Assembly: GCF_026153355.1 (NCBI RefSeq)
Contig: NZ_CP110636.1
Coordinates: 2,108,001 to 2,172,000, forward strand
Direction of reading: 5' to 3'
DNA: 64,000 bases
From: Streptomyces endophytica
GTDB taxonomy: Bacteria; Actinomycetota; Actinomycetes; Streptomycetales; Streptomycetaceae
The position numbers were made by a program, and so were the translations under genes. The notes under the pieces were generated by a model. The model searched no databases. It had not been told where the DNA came from and saw only the letters and a program-made list of their open reading frames with translations. Positions 31,091 to 40,428 of the stretch are shown piece after piece (the stretch's first letter is position 1; every line of letters begins with the position of its first letter).

Positions 31091-31127
31091 CCGACGGGCC
31101 GTGCACCGTCATTGCACGGCCCGTCGG
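31091..31127 (+). terminator. 15-bp hairpin between precursor genes 1 and 2
   Basis: Perfect stem ccgacgggccgtgca / tgcacggcccgtcgg with a 7-base loop, six bases past the precursor 1 stop, no T-run. It may partly terminate transcription or protect the 3' end of an abundant short transcript. Confidence 0.7.
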
Positions 31128-31207
31128 GTCCAGGTGTCCCGCAACGGCACCTGATACGTCATCGGCGCTGTCCACCGCTCCTGCTCACCCCCCGGAGGGA
31201 GGTTCAC

Positions 31208-31294
31208 ATGTCGGTCATGGATCTTCAGGGTCTGGAGGTGCCGGGCGAGCGTGACGCTCAGGCGCTCGGCTCCACCCTCAGCGGCGGCTGCTGA
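31208..31294 (+). CDS. Lanthipeptide precursor 2 (28 residues)
   Basis: ATG 31208 behind ggagggagg. Leader MSVMDLQGLEVPGERDA is nearly identical to its neighbours; the end is ALGSTLSGGC. The ring residues Ser22, Ser25 and Cys28 are kept, while Val24 becomes Leu and Thr26 becomes Gly. It has its own leader region of about 120 bases, unlike precursors 1 and 3. Confidence 0.9.
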   Translation: MSVMDLQGLEVPGERDAQALGSTLSGGC

Positions 31295-31310
31295 CACCGA
31301 GTTCGGTGTC
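31293..31310 (+). terminator. Short hairpin overlapping the precursor 2 stop
   Basis: gacaccga / tcggtgtc (8 bp, 2-base loop, so the top pair is probably open) starts at the second base of the TGA. Weak; may be an RNA-end or attenuation element. Confidence 0.45.
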
Positions 31311-31362
31311 GTCCTACGCACTGTACGCATCCGGAACGGACAACGGAAGGGAGGTGTCGTAA

Positions 31363-31449
31363 ATGAGCATCATGGATCTTCAGGGTCTGGAGGTGCCGGG
31401 CGAGCGTGACGCCCAGGCGCTCGGCTCCACCGTCAGCACCGGCTGCTGA
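31363..31449 (+). CDS. Lanthipeptide precursor 3 (28 residues)
   Basis: ATG 31363; sequence as precursor 1 with Ser for Thr at position 2, and the same ALGSTVSTGC end. The 25 bases before it (ggacaacggaagggaggtgt, cgtaa) are identical to the last LanKC codons before precursor 1. So this gene arose by tandem duplication that carried the LanKC tail along. Confidence 0.9.
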   Translation: MSIMDLQGLEVPGERDAQALGSTVSTGC

Positions 31450-31455
31450 CCCGGT

Positions 31456-31503
31456 ACCCGGTGGTCCCGTGCTCCCGGCGCGGGGCCACCGGGTTCCCTT
31501 TTT
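31456..31503 (+). terminator. Rho-independent terminator after precursor 3
   Basis: A 14-bp stem (acccggtggtcccg / cggggccaccgggt, one G-U pair) is followed by ttcccttttt. A T-run is unusual in this GC-rich window, which suggests real need to stop or end the precursor transcript here. The next gene would then depend on read-through or its own promoter. Confidence 0.75.
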
Positions 31504-31537
31504 CCGCGTAGCCCAACTCCTCGGGGGGAGAGCCGAG

Positions 31538-33352
31538 TTGAACGACCGTACCGAGCCGGCGGCCCGCTCCCTCTGCATCATCGGCTGCGGCCCCCGCGGC
31601 ACCTCCCTCGTCGAGCGGATCCTCGCCAACGTCCCCGCCCTGTACGGCGACCGGCCCCTGGACCTGCACCTCGTCGACCCGTACCCGCCGGGCGCCGGCC
31701 GCACCTGGCGCACCGACCAGCCCGGCCTGCTGTGGATGAACTCCGCCGCCGAGCAGGTCACCCTCTACCCCGACCCGAGCGTCTCCTGCGCCGGGCCGCC
31801 GCGCCCCGGCCCCACCACCGCCGAGTGGCTGACCGGCCCGCTGCACGACGGTGCCTACGCCGCGCGCCGCGACCAGGGCCGCTACCTGCGCCACTTCTTC
31901 GAGACGGTGACCGCCGGACGACCCTCCTCAGTCCGCCTGTACGTCCACCGGGCGCGCGCGATCGACCTGCGCCGGACGTCCGCGGACGGCGCGGCACCGG
32001 GCACCCGCCAACAGGTGGTCCTCGACTCCGCCGAACCGCCCTTCCTCGCCGACCGGGTGGTCCTGGCGCAAGGGCACCCGGACGTGCGTACCGAGCCCGC
32101 GCCGGCCGGCCTGACCCGCATCGGGCCGGGCCCCGCCGACCCCGCCGCCCTGGACGCCGTCCCGCCCGGCGCGCCGGTCGTCGTCCGCGGCCTCGGCCTG
32201 GTCTTCATCGACTGCCTGGCCCTGCTGACGGAGGGCCGCGGCGGCCGCTTCGACCGCACCCCGGACGGCCGGCTCCGCTACCTGCCCTCCGGCCGCGAGC
32301 CCCGTCTGTACGCGGGCTCCCGCCGCGGTGTCCCCCTCCCGCCCAAGCCGGCCCGCGCCGCCGTCCCGTCCCGCCCCGCCGCCCCGCGCTTCGCCACCGC
32401 CGACGCCTGCCGGGCCCGGCTGTCCCGGCCCGGCGCCACCTTCGGCCGCGACGTCTGGCCGCTGGTCCTGGCCGAGCTGGGCTGGTGCCACTACCGCGCG
32501 CTCTTCGCCGAACAGCCCGCCCGTGTCCGTATGACGTGGGACGACTTCGACGCCCAGTACGCGCTTCTGCTCACCGACGCGGACCGCCTCGCCAAGCTCG
32601 CCCGGGAGGCCGTTCCGGACCCCGCCGACCGCCTCGACCTCGATCTCGTGTCCGCCCCGCTCGCCGGCCGCCGCTTCGCCGACGCCGACGGCCTCCAGCG
32701 CTGGCTGCGCGCGCACCTCGCCGAGGTCCACCACCGCCGCACCGGCCCGGCCCGGGCCGTCACCACCGCGCTGGTGGACGGCCTCCAGCGCACCGGCGCG
32801 GTCATCGAGGACCTGTGGCGCTCCGGCGACCTGGCCGGTGACCAGCTGGCGGACGCGTTCGCCCGCTTCTCCCTCGGCACGTACCTGAGTTCCGGCCCCC
32901 CGCCCCTGCGCGCCGAGCAACTGCTGGCCCTGGCCGAGGCCGGAGTGGTGGTGTTCGTGGGCCCCGAGATGCGCGTGGAGATCACGACGCCGGCCACGGA
33001 CGGCACCGGGCCGGTCTTCCGCGCCACCAGCCCCGCGGTGCCCGGCGCCGCCCACGACGCCGCCGTCCTTCTCGACGCCCGCTTGTCGGCTCCCGCCCCC
33101 GACCGCCTCGCGGACCCGCTGCTCCGCGCCCTCCTCTCCCGCGGCGAACTCACCGAGGCCCGCACGGAGGACGGCACCCCGACCGGCGAACTCCGGCTGT
33201 CCGGCCCCGACCTGCACCCGGTCGACGCCCACGGCACCACCCACCACGACCGCGTCATCGTCGGCCCGGCCCAGTTCCCCCGGCCGGGGACGGACGCGAT
33301 CTTCTTCCGCCAGAACGATGCGGTGGCGCGGCGCTTGCTGGTGGATGGCTGA
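31538..33352 (+). CDS. FAD/NAD(P)-binding domain protein (NAD_binding_9 type)
   Basis: 604 residues from TTG 31538 with ggggggag nine bases ahead; no better start is seen. The N-terminus SLCIIGCGPRGTSLVERIL is the dinucleotide-binding G-x-G-x-x-G fold of the NAD_binding_9 family, followed by LHLVDPYPPGAGRTWRTDQP and VVLAQGHPD. These proteins are found in several natural-product clusters and are often poorly characterised; amine hydroxylation or oxidation are possibilities. It is not an HFCD-type peptide decarboxylase. Placed right after the precursors, it is probably a cluster tailoring enzyme. Confidence 0.75.
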   Translation: MNDRTEPAARSLCIIGCGPRGTSLVERILANVPALYGDRPLDLHLVDPYPPGAGRTWRTDQPGLLWMNSAAEQVTLYPDPSVSCAGPPRPGPTTAEWLTGPLHDGAYAARRDQGRYLRHFFETVTAGRPSSVRLYVHRARAIDLRRTSADGAAPGTRQQVVLDSAEPPFLADRVVLAQGHPDVRTEPAPAGLTRIGPGPADPAALDAVPPGAPVVVRGLGLVFIDCLALLTEGRGGRFDRTPDGRLRYLPSGREPRLYAGSRRGVPLPPKPARAAVPSRPAAPRFATADACRARLSRPGATFGRDVWPLVLAELGWCHYRALFAEQPARVRMTWDDFDAQYALLLTDADRLAKLAREAVPDPADRLDLDLVSAPLAGRRFADADGLQRWLRAHLAEVHHRRTGPARAVTTALVDGLQRTGAVIEDLWRSGDLAGDQLADAFARFSLGTYLSSGPPPLRAEQLLALAEAGVVVFVGPEMRVEITTPATDGTGPVFRATSPAVPGAAHDAAVLLDARLSAPAPDRLADPLLRALLSRGELTEARTEDGTPTGELRLSGPDLHPVDAHGTTHHDRVIVGPAQFPRPGTDAIFFRQNDAVARRLLVDG

Positions 33353-33354
33353 TT

Positions 33355-33390
33355 CCCACGTACCTGTCTGCGGCGCCGCGGGTCTTCCCG
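33355..33390 (-). repeat. Fragment of the 58-bp repeat family
   Basis: The stretch cccacgtacctgtctg...ccgcgggt matches the middle of the left-array units at 16402-16459. It lies between the convergent FAD-protein and monooxygenase genes, the same kind of position as the large arrays. Confidence 0.6.
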
Positions 33391-33424
33391 AATGGGCCGG
33401 TGGGGGTGGCCGTGATCGATCCGC

Positions 33425-34581
33425 TTACCGGGCGGGCGTGGATCCGGTACCGGTCGGCCACTGGGTGTCGGGGAAGGCGGCGGTGTCGGAGTCGGTGTCC
33501 GGCATGAGGCTGGTGAGCATCTGCTGGGCGGTCTTCGCGTGGTCGGCGGCGCGGGGCAGCATGACGCTCTCGTAGGCGTCGAGGGCCTGGTCGACGGTGG
33601 GGTGGTCGATGACGGCCTGGGCGAGTTCGGCGCCGTCGAGCAGGGCGAGGTTGGCGCCGACGCCGACCGGCGGCATCAGGTGGGCGGCGTCGCCGAGCAG
33701 GGTGATGCCGGGGACGCGCTGCCAGGCGTGCGGAACGGGAAGCACGAACATCGGGCGGTTGATGAAGGCGCCCTCGTTGTCGCGCAGGATGGCCAGCAAG
33801 CTCTCGTCCCAGCCCTGGTACTGGGCGAGCAGGCGGGCGCGTACGGCTTCGGTGTCGGCGAGGTCGAGGCCGGCGTGCCAGTCCTGGGGCCCGCGGAAGT
33901 TGACGTAGCCGCGGATGTGGCCGTCGCTGTTGCGTTGCAGCACCAGGCTGCGGCGGCCGGCCTTGGCCGACATGGTGCCGTCGCCGACCAGGCGGGCGAT
34001 GCCGGGGTGCCGGCGGTCGACGTCGTCGAAGCGGATCTCCACCATCGTCACCCCGGCGTAGGACGGTTGGGCGTCGGAGAGCGCGGGGCGCACCCGCGAC
34101 CAGGCGCCGTCGGCGCCGATGACCAGGTCGAAGTCCTCGACGGTGCGGTCGTGGTGGTGCAGCCGGACGGTTCCGTCGGGCAGCGGGGTGACGGCCTCGG
34201 CGCCGTGGCCCCAGCGGACGGTGCCGGGGCGAGGGAGTCCAGCAGGAGGGCGCGCAGCTGGCCGCGGTCGATCTCGGGCTTGCTCAGATCGTCCTCGCCG
34301 GCCCGGTCGTGGCGTATCAGGGCCGCGTGGCGGTCGTACAGGCGCCATTGCTGGCCTTCGGGCCGGGACAGCGCGCGGAACCGGTCGAACAGTCCGGCCG
34401 CGCGCAGGGCGACCTGGCCGGTGTCCTCGTGGATGTCGAGGGTGCCGCCCTGCGAGCGGGAGCGGGGGTCGTGCTCGCGCTCGAAGACCGTGACGGGCAG
34501 GCCGTGCTGCTGGAGGACGCGCGCGCAGACGAGGCCGCCGGGACCGGCGCCGATGATCGCGATGCGAGGGGTGGTGGACAT
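33425..34581 (-). CDS. FAD-dependent monooxygenase, TetX-like (frameshift)
   Basis: 385 residues after repair. IAIIGAGPGGLVCARVLQQH is the FAD site, SQGGTLDIHEDTGQVALRAA and FDLVIGADGAWSRVRPAL the DG motif, and GITLLGDAAHLMPPVGVGAN the GD motif of class A flavin monooxygenases; the closest style is TetX/tetracycline-degrading-like. Start ATG 34581 has ggaacggag ahead; GTG 34602 is possible. Frame break in gggg 34226-34229. It is divergent from a TetR gene, a typical inducible detoxification or tailoring pair. Confidence 0.85.
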
Positions 34582-34723
34582 GAGGGCCACGCTCCGTTCC
34601 ACGGATCGAGAGGGTGCGGATGCGCAACCACAGAAGCACAGCGGCTACAAAAGTACAACTGATTCGATTTCCTATCCGACTGCGTTTCTGATCGAGTCAC
34701 CTCAGCTGGGGTAGGGTGGGGGC

Positions 34724-35329
34724 ATGGCCGAGACGACGACCGGGCGCCGCGAGCGCAAGAAGGCCCGCACCAGGCAGGCCCTGGCGGATGCCGCGCTGCG
34801 GCTGTTCACGGAACGCGGCTACGACAACGTCGGCGTCCGCGAAGTGGCGGAGGCGGCCGACGTCTCGCTGAGCACGCTCTTCAAGCACTTCCCCAGCAAG
34901 GAAGCCCTCGTCTTCGACCTGGACGCGGACGTCGAGAGCGCCCTGGTCGCCGCCGTTCGCGACCGGGCCCCCGGCCGGCCCGTCCTGCACGCCCTGCGCG
35001 ACCACCTGGTGCGGACCCGTACGGCCCTGCGGGCCGACGACCCCGTCCTCGTCCTCGTCGAATCCACCCCCGCGCTGCGGGATGCCGCCCGGCGCATGTG
35101 GTCGCGCCACGAGAAGGCACTGGCCGCCACGCTCGCCGACGCCACCGGGCTGCCCCCGGACGACCTCGCCGTCACCGGCCTGGCCCGCTTCGCCCTGGAG
35201 GCCCCCACCCTCGCCCGCACCAGCCCCGACCCGGCCCAGGCCATCCGCGACCTGTTCGCCCTCCTGGAACACGGCTGGTCCACGACCCCCCTGGCCCGCG
35301 GCGAAGACCACCCCGGCGAGGACGGCTGA
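34724..35329 (+). CDS. TetR-family transcriptional regulator
   Basis: 201 residues. The N-terminal HTH is KARTRQALADAALRLFTERG, YDNVGVREVAEAADVSLSTL and FKHFPSKEALV. The C-terminal ligand domain is of the MftR/AcrR style. It likely represses itself and the divergent monooxygenase. In the AT-richer gap, tgattcga (34660) and tcgagtca (34692) form a near inverted repeat that may be its operator. Confidence 0.9.
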   Translation: MAETTTGRRERKKARTRQALADAALRLFTERGYDNVGVREVAEAADVSLSTLFKHFPSKEALVFDLDADVESALVAAVRDRAPGRPVLHALRDHLVRTRTALRADDPVLVLVESTPALRDAARRMWSRHEKALAATLADATGLPPDDLAVTGLARFALEAPTLARTSPDPAQAIRDLFALLEHGWSTTPLARGEDHPGEDG

Positions 35330-35370
35330 CCGGCGTCAGCCCCCCGGCCCGCTCCCTCCCACCCGCCGGA

Positions 35371-36143
35371 CTAGATCCCCTGCTGCTGCGCCAGGATCGC
35401 CGCCTGCACCCGGCTGCGCAGGTTCAGCTTCGACAGGATGCGGCTGGTGTGGGTCTTCACCGTGCCCTCGGCGAGGTTGAGGGATGCGGCGATGGCGCTG
35501 TTGGGGAGGCCGCGGGCGATGCAGGCGAGGACTTCGCGTTCGCGTTTGGTGAGGGTGTCGAGGGCCTGGGTGGTGCCGTGCGGCAGGGCCGGGCGGGCCG
35601 ACGGGGGGCGGTGGGCGAATTCGGTGATCAGGCGGCGGGCGATGGCCGGGGTGAGGAAGCCCTCGCCGTGGGCGACCTCGCGTACGGCGCCGACCAGGAC
35701 GGTCGGCTCGGCGTTCTTGAGGATGAAGCCGCCCGCGCCGGCGCGCAGGGCGCCGAAGATGTACTCGTCGATGTCGAAGGTGGTCAGCACGAGGACCTCG
35801 GCGAGTTGCCGTTCGACGATCAGGCGGGTCGCGGCGACCCCGTTGAGCAGGGCATCTGGATGTCCATCAGGACCACGTCGGGGCGCAGCTCGTCGGCCAT
35901 GCGGACCGCCGCCTCGCCGTCGCCGGCCTCGCCGACGACGGTGATGCCGGGGTCGGTCTGCAGGACGAGGACCAGGCCGGACCGGACGGCGGCCTGGTCG
36001 TCGGCCACCAGGACCCGGATGTGCGGGGGCCGTTCGGACGGTTGCTCCGCCGGCTGCTCCGTCCGCCCGTCCGCCGCCGTGTCCTGCACCAGGTCCTCCC
36101 GTATGGCTCGCCGTGCCGGTAATGCCTGCACCGATTCGTTCAC
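35371..36143 (-). CDS. NarL/LuxR-type response regulator (frameshift)
   Basis: 257 residues after repair. The receiver domain has IRVLVADDQAAVRSGLVLVL and the phospho-acceptor Asp in DVVLMDIQMP; after the frame break (ggg 35850-35852) it continues LLNGVAATR and VLTTFDIDEYIF. The C-terminal LuxR HTH is LTKREREVLACIARGLPNSA and EGTVKTHTSRILSKLNLRSR. A 40-residue leader precedes the receiver. It follows the sensor kinase gene by 54 bases. Confidence 0.88.
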
Positions 36144-36197
36144 GTTGGTCCGCCTCTCGGCCGCTGGGCCTCTCGTCGTCGCCCCCGTTCCGGTTCG

Positions 36198-37505
36198 TTA
36201 GGTGTTCTGGGTCAGGGGGAGCACCGCACGTACCCGCCAGCGTCCCGGGGCGGTGCGGTCGGGTCCCGCGTCGAAGATGCCGCCGACCAGGGCGGCCCGC
36301 TCGGACATCCCGGTCAGCCCGGCGCCCGCGCCGGTGGTCAGCTGGGCCACCGGGCGCTGCCGGGCGCGGACGTCGGGCAGGGCCAGCGGGCTGTCCACCG
36401 AGATGGTCAGCCGTTCGGTGCCGGCCTCGCAGCGGATCCGCACCCGGCCCGACGAGGCGTGTTTGAGGACGTTGGTCAGTGCCTCCTGCACGATGCGGTA
36501 CGCGGTCACCTCGATCACCGACGAGACCTCGGGGAAGGTCTCGGGGAACTCGGTGTGGAGGGTCAGCGCGGCGGCGTCGGCGGCCGGGCGGGCCTGTTCG
36601 ACCAGTGCGCCCAGGGCGTTGAGCTGCGGCCGGTCCCAGTCGTCGTCGACGCCCCGGTCGGAGCGGAGCAGCACCACCATGCGACGCATTTCGGCCAGTC
36701 CCTGCACGCTGTTCTCCCGGATGACGGCCAGGGCGCGCAGAACCGGGTCGTCCTCCCCGGAGTCGGCCGACCCGGCGGATTCGGTGGATCCGGCGGAGTC
36801 GGCGGATCCGGCTTCGCCGTTCCGGTCCCGCCGGGCCTCGGTCAGGGAGAGCACCGCGCTGGAGTGGATGGCGATCGCGCTGAGGTGGTTGGCCACCAGG
36901 TCGTGCAACTCGCGGGCCATCCGGGTGCGTTCGGTCTGCAGGATGGTCTTGCGGTCCAGTTCAGCGAGCCGGTTGATCTGTGCGGCGCGCTCCCGCTCGG
37001 CGTCGGCGCGCTCCTTGTGGTTGCGTATCAGGATGCCGGTCCACACGGGGGAGATGAGCAGCATCGCGACGATGACGCCGGTGGTCACGCCCTCGGAACG
37101 GTCGCTGATGGCGATCAGGGTGATGGTGGTGGCGATGGTGACCGCGACCGTCCCGAACTGCAGCACCCGGCACAGCCAGGGCGCGCCGTACAGCGCCGCG
37201 GCGTAGAGCAGGTCGGTGTAGACCAGGACCGGGCCGAGGCCGCCGCTCGACGTCATCTCCACGAGGACGGTGACGGTGCCGACCGAGACCGCGGCCGTCG
37301 GCAGGGTGCTGCGGAACGCGCTCGCGGTGCACAGCACGACGACCGGCAGGACGGCCTGCCAGACGGGGATGTCGCCCATGACCCGGGACCCGCCCAGGAC
37401 GTAGAGAATCAGACAGGCGGCGAAGAAGCCCACGGCCAGTCTGAGGTCACGGAGCGGCAGGGGAGGGCGGCGCGCGTTCGTACCTCTGAAAAGACGTAAC
37501 CACAC
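36198..37505 (-). CDS. NarL-type sensor histidine kinase
   Basis: 435 residues from GTG 37505. Four to six hydrophobic segments occupy residues 20-175; the HisKA_3 box is ERTRMARELHDLVANHLSAI (phospho-His in ELHD); the ATPase domain has AYRIVQEALTNVLKHASSGR and GAGLTGMSERAALVGG. Between them is an unusual Ser/Ala/Asp insert (GSADSAGSTESAGSADSGED) in the dimerisation helix. With the response regulator it forms a two-component system; the signal is unknown. Confidence 0.9.
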   Translation of the reverse strand: MWLRLFRGTNARRPPLPLRDLRLAVGFFAACLILYVLGGSRVMGDIPVWQAVLPVVVLCTASAFRSTLPTAAVSVGTVTVLVEMTSSGGLGPVLVYTDLLYAAALYGAPWLCRVLQFGTVAVTIATTITLIAISDRSEGVTTGVIVAMLLISPVWTGILIRNHKERADAERERAAQINRLAELDRKTILQTERTRMARELHDLVANHLSAIAIHSSAVLSLTEARRDRNGEAGSADSAGSTESAGSADSGEDDPVLRALAVIRENSVQGLAEMRRMVVLLRSDRGVDDDWDRPQLNALGALVEQARPAADAAALTLHTEFPETFPEVSSVIEVTAYRIVQEALTNVLKHASSGRVRIRCEAGTERLTISVDSPLALPDVRARQRPVAQLTTGAGAGLTGMSERAALVGGIFDAGPDRTAPGRWRVRAVLPLTQNT

Positions 37506-37759
37506 ACGAGGACAGTACTTCCGGGCGTTGCCCGTTCTCCTGGCCCTGGCGCCCGAATTTGGGTCGGTCTCCCGTACATCGAAGTATGTAGCCGGACATC
37601 AGCAAGAGGGATGACTCGAAGGATCCGGAGGATCTGCAAACCTTGGGCTGTCTGTATCGATCGATGTAGGTGGAATAGGGGGAGACTCCAGCTGTTTGAC
37701 GGGCTGCCACTCACCCAGGGCAGTCTTGGCACCGCTCACCAGTGGAGGACGGAAAGTAC

Positions 37760-38574
37760 GTGGAAACGAACGCCGCTCTTCTCGAACTCTGTCCGGGATA
37801 CCTTGACCAGGACGTCCCCGGCCGCCCGCACCACCCCGCCCGGCCCCGCCTGGCGCCCCTCGCCCCCGTCCCCATATTCATCGTCCCGATCGGCGAGGAC
37901 GGCCCCTCCCCGTCGTCCCCGTCCGCTCTCGTCCCCTCCCCCTCCCCCTCCCTGTCGTACCTGCCGTCCGCCCCCTCCTCCGCCGGCTCGTCCTCCGCCC
38001 TCCGCGGCTCGGGCAGTGCGCTGTCCCCGGACAGCTGTCTGGGCCTCAACGGCCATTCCGCGGCCACCCTCGACGACGCCTCGCGCCGCTGGCTGCTGTC
38101 CGGGCTCCCCGCCCGGGTGAGCACCGCGATGGCCGAGGCCTCCTACTGGGAGCTGTACGGAACGCGCGGCCTGCTGGTCGTGGCCTGCGGGGAGGACGCC
38201 CGGCAGATGGGCTTCTCGGTGGAGTCGGTGCGGCGCGGGAGTCCGCCGCCGCACACCCCGTACGAGGTGCTGACCGCCCGGGAACTGCGCGCCGCGGACC
38301 GCTTCCCGGAGACCGAGCGGGAGCGGATGATCACCCGCTTCTGGGTCCGCAAGGACGCCGCCATGCAGGCCGCCGGCGGGGGGCTGTCCAGCGCTCCGGA
38401 GCGCATCGAGGCGGGCTTCCCGGCGGACCACGGCACGGTCACCGTGCCCGGCCCCTACGGCTGCGACGTTCCGGTTTCGGTACGGAACTTCACCTTCTCC
38501 CCCTCCTACGAGTTCGCGGTGGCGACCCGGAACCGCTCCCGCTCGCCCCTTCCTTCGCCTATTCGGTCAGCTGA
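37760..38574 (+). CDS. Second divergent PPTase-fold protein (frameshift)
   Basis: 271 residues from GTG 37760. The N-terminal part has a long Pro/Ser linker. The C-terminal domain has EVLTARELRAADRFPETERE and ITRFWVRKDAAMQAAGGGL, a variant of the PPTase W-x-x-KEA motif (KDA here). The GVDIE motif reads MGFSVESV, so as in the protein at 15523 the first metal Asp is Ser. The natural end is found after a one-base repair in ccc 38526-38528, giving PEPLPLAPSFAYSVS and TGA at 38572. It may belong to the cluster as a second, non-canonical carrier-protein partner. Confidence 0.6.
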
Positions 38575-38724
38575 ATGCCCGTTCCCACATCCGGGCCGGG
38601 AATCCGGTCGGCGGGGAATTCCCGCCATTGGCCGGAATTCGGGCCATAACGGGGGCGGGCGTGGGCGGCGGCACCGTAAGGGACCACTACGGCACCGGCA
38701 CCGGGCAATGGACCACCGGGGTGA

Positions 38725-39567
<843 letters not shown>

Positions 39568-39583
39568 CGGACCTCCCGCGAGC

Positions 39584-40337
39584 TCAGCGCACCGCCACCA
39601 GTACGTGGCTGTCGCCGAACTGCCAGACCGGGCCGGCCTGGTCGAAGCCGGCCTCGTGGAGCAGGGTGAGGTGGCGGGAGGGTGAGGTGTTCGCCCTCGC
39701 TGGCGGGCAGCGGGCGGCTGCGGCGCTCGGCGAGCAGGTCGGCGAGTTCCGGGTCGGTGCCGGCGGCGGCCCACCAGGATTCCCAGTCCTCGTGGTGCAG
39801 TACGCGCTGGCGCCGGGCGCGGCGGCGGCCGACGGCCCGGGCGAGCTCGGAGATCTTGTGGGCGTCCGGGCGGAGGTGGTCGCCGTTGACGAGGACGCCG
39901 CCGGGGCGGAGCACGGCCGCGAGGTCCCGGTAGACCCGGCGCAGGGCGCGCTCGTCGAGGTAGTGCAGGGCGGTGGTGGAGACGGCGGCGTCCAGGGGGC
40001 GGGCCAGCGCGAGGGCGTCGAGCCAGCCGGGGCGGCCGATGACGGCCTCGACGTAGCGGGTGGCGGTGCCGTAGTGGGAGCGGCCGAGCGCGAGGAGGAG
40101 GGGGTCGGCGTCGACGGCCAGGACCTCGGCGTGCGGCAGCCGGTCGGTGAGCCGGGCGGCCAGCGCGCCCGGGCCGCAGCCGAGGTCGACGACCAGGGGT
40201 TGGGCGTGGCCGGCGGTGGCGTGCTCGACGACGTCGGCGATGACCGTGAGCCGTTCGTCCCGGTCGATCGCGTACCGCTGCTGCTGGTCCTCCCAGCGCC
40301 GCACCCAGTGTGCGGCCGTCGCCATGCTGACGCTCAT
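39584..40337 (-). CDS. Class I SAM-dependent methyltransferase (frameshift)
   Basis: 250 residues after repair, ATG 40337. SAM motif I is PLVVDLGCGPGALAARLTDR; others are VLAVDADPLLL and LAAVLRPGGVLVNGDHLRPD. The substrate is unknown. The frame break near 39673 looks like one extra C: the true end reads LLHEAGFDQAGPVWQFGDSH and VLVAVR. About 70-90 bases before the start is a Zur/Fur-like box, so metal control is possible. Confidence 0.8.
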
Positions 40338-40404
40338 TCCGCCGTGCACCTCTGCCGTTCCACCCGGGTCCGGGCGCGCGCCCGGGGGAAGGCCGCGACC
40401 CGTC

Positions 40405-40428
40405 AATGGTAGTGAAAATCATTGTAGA
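40405..40428. promoter_or_regulatory. Zur/Fur-like box
   Basis: aatggtagtgaaaatcattg contains tgaaaatcatt, close to the tgaaaatgattttca consensus of actinobacterial Zur sites, with aatg/catt outer symmetry. It overlaps the last codons of the desulfurase-like gene and lies 68 bases before the methyltransferase start on the minus strand. Confidence 0.4.

Noticed and set aside
30998..31449. Reading the precursors as chaplin-like or lasso peptides
   Set aside because: The DLQ-x-L leader, C-terminal S-x-x-S-x-x-C and adjacent LanKC fit class III lanthipeptides only.
31538..33352. The FAD/NAD(P) protein as the missing peptide decarboxylase
   Set aside because: It has a GxGxxG dinucleotide fold and is 604 residues; HFCD decarboxylases are about 200 residues with a different flavin site.
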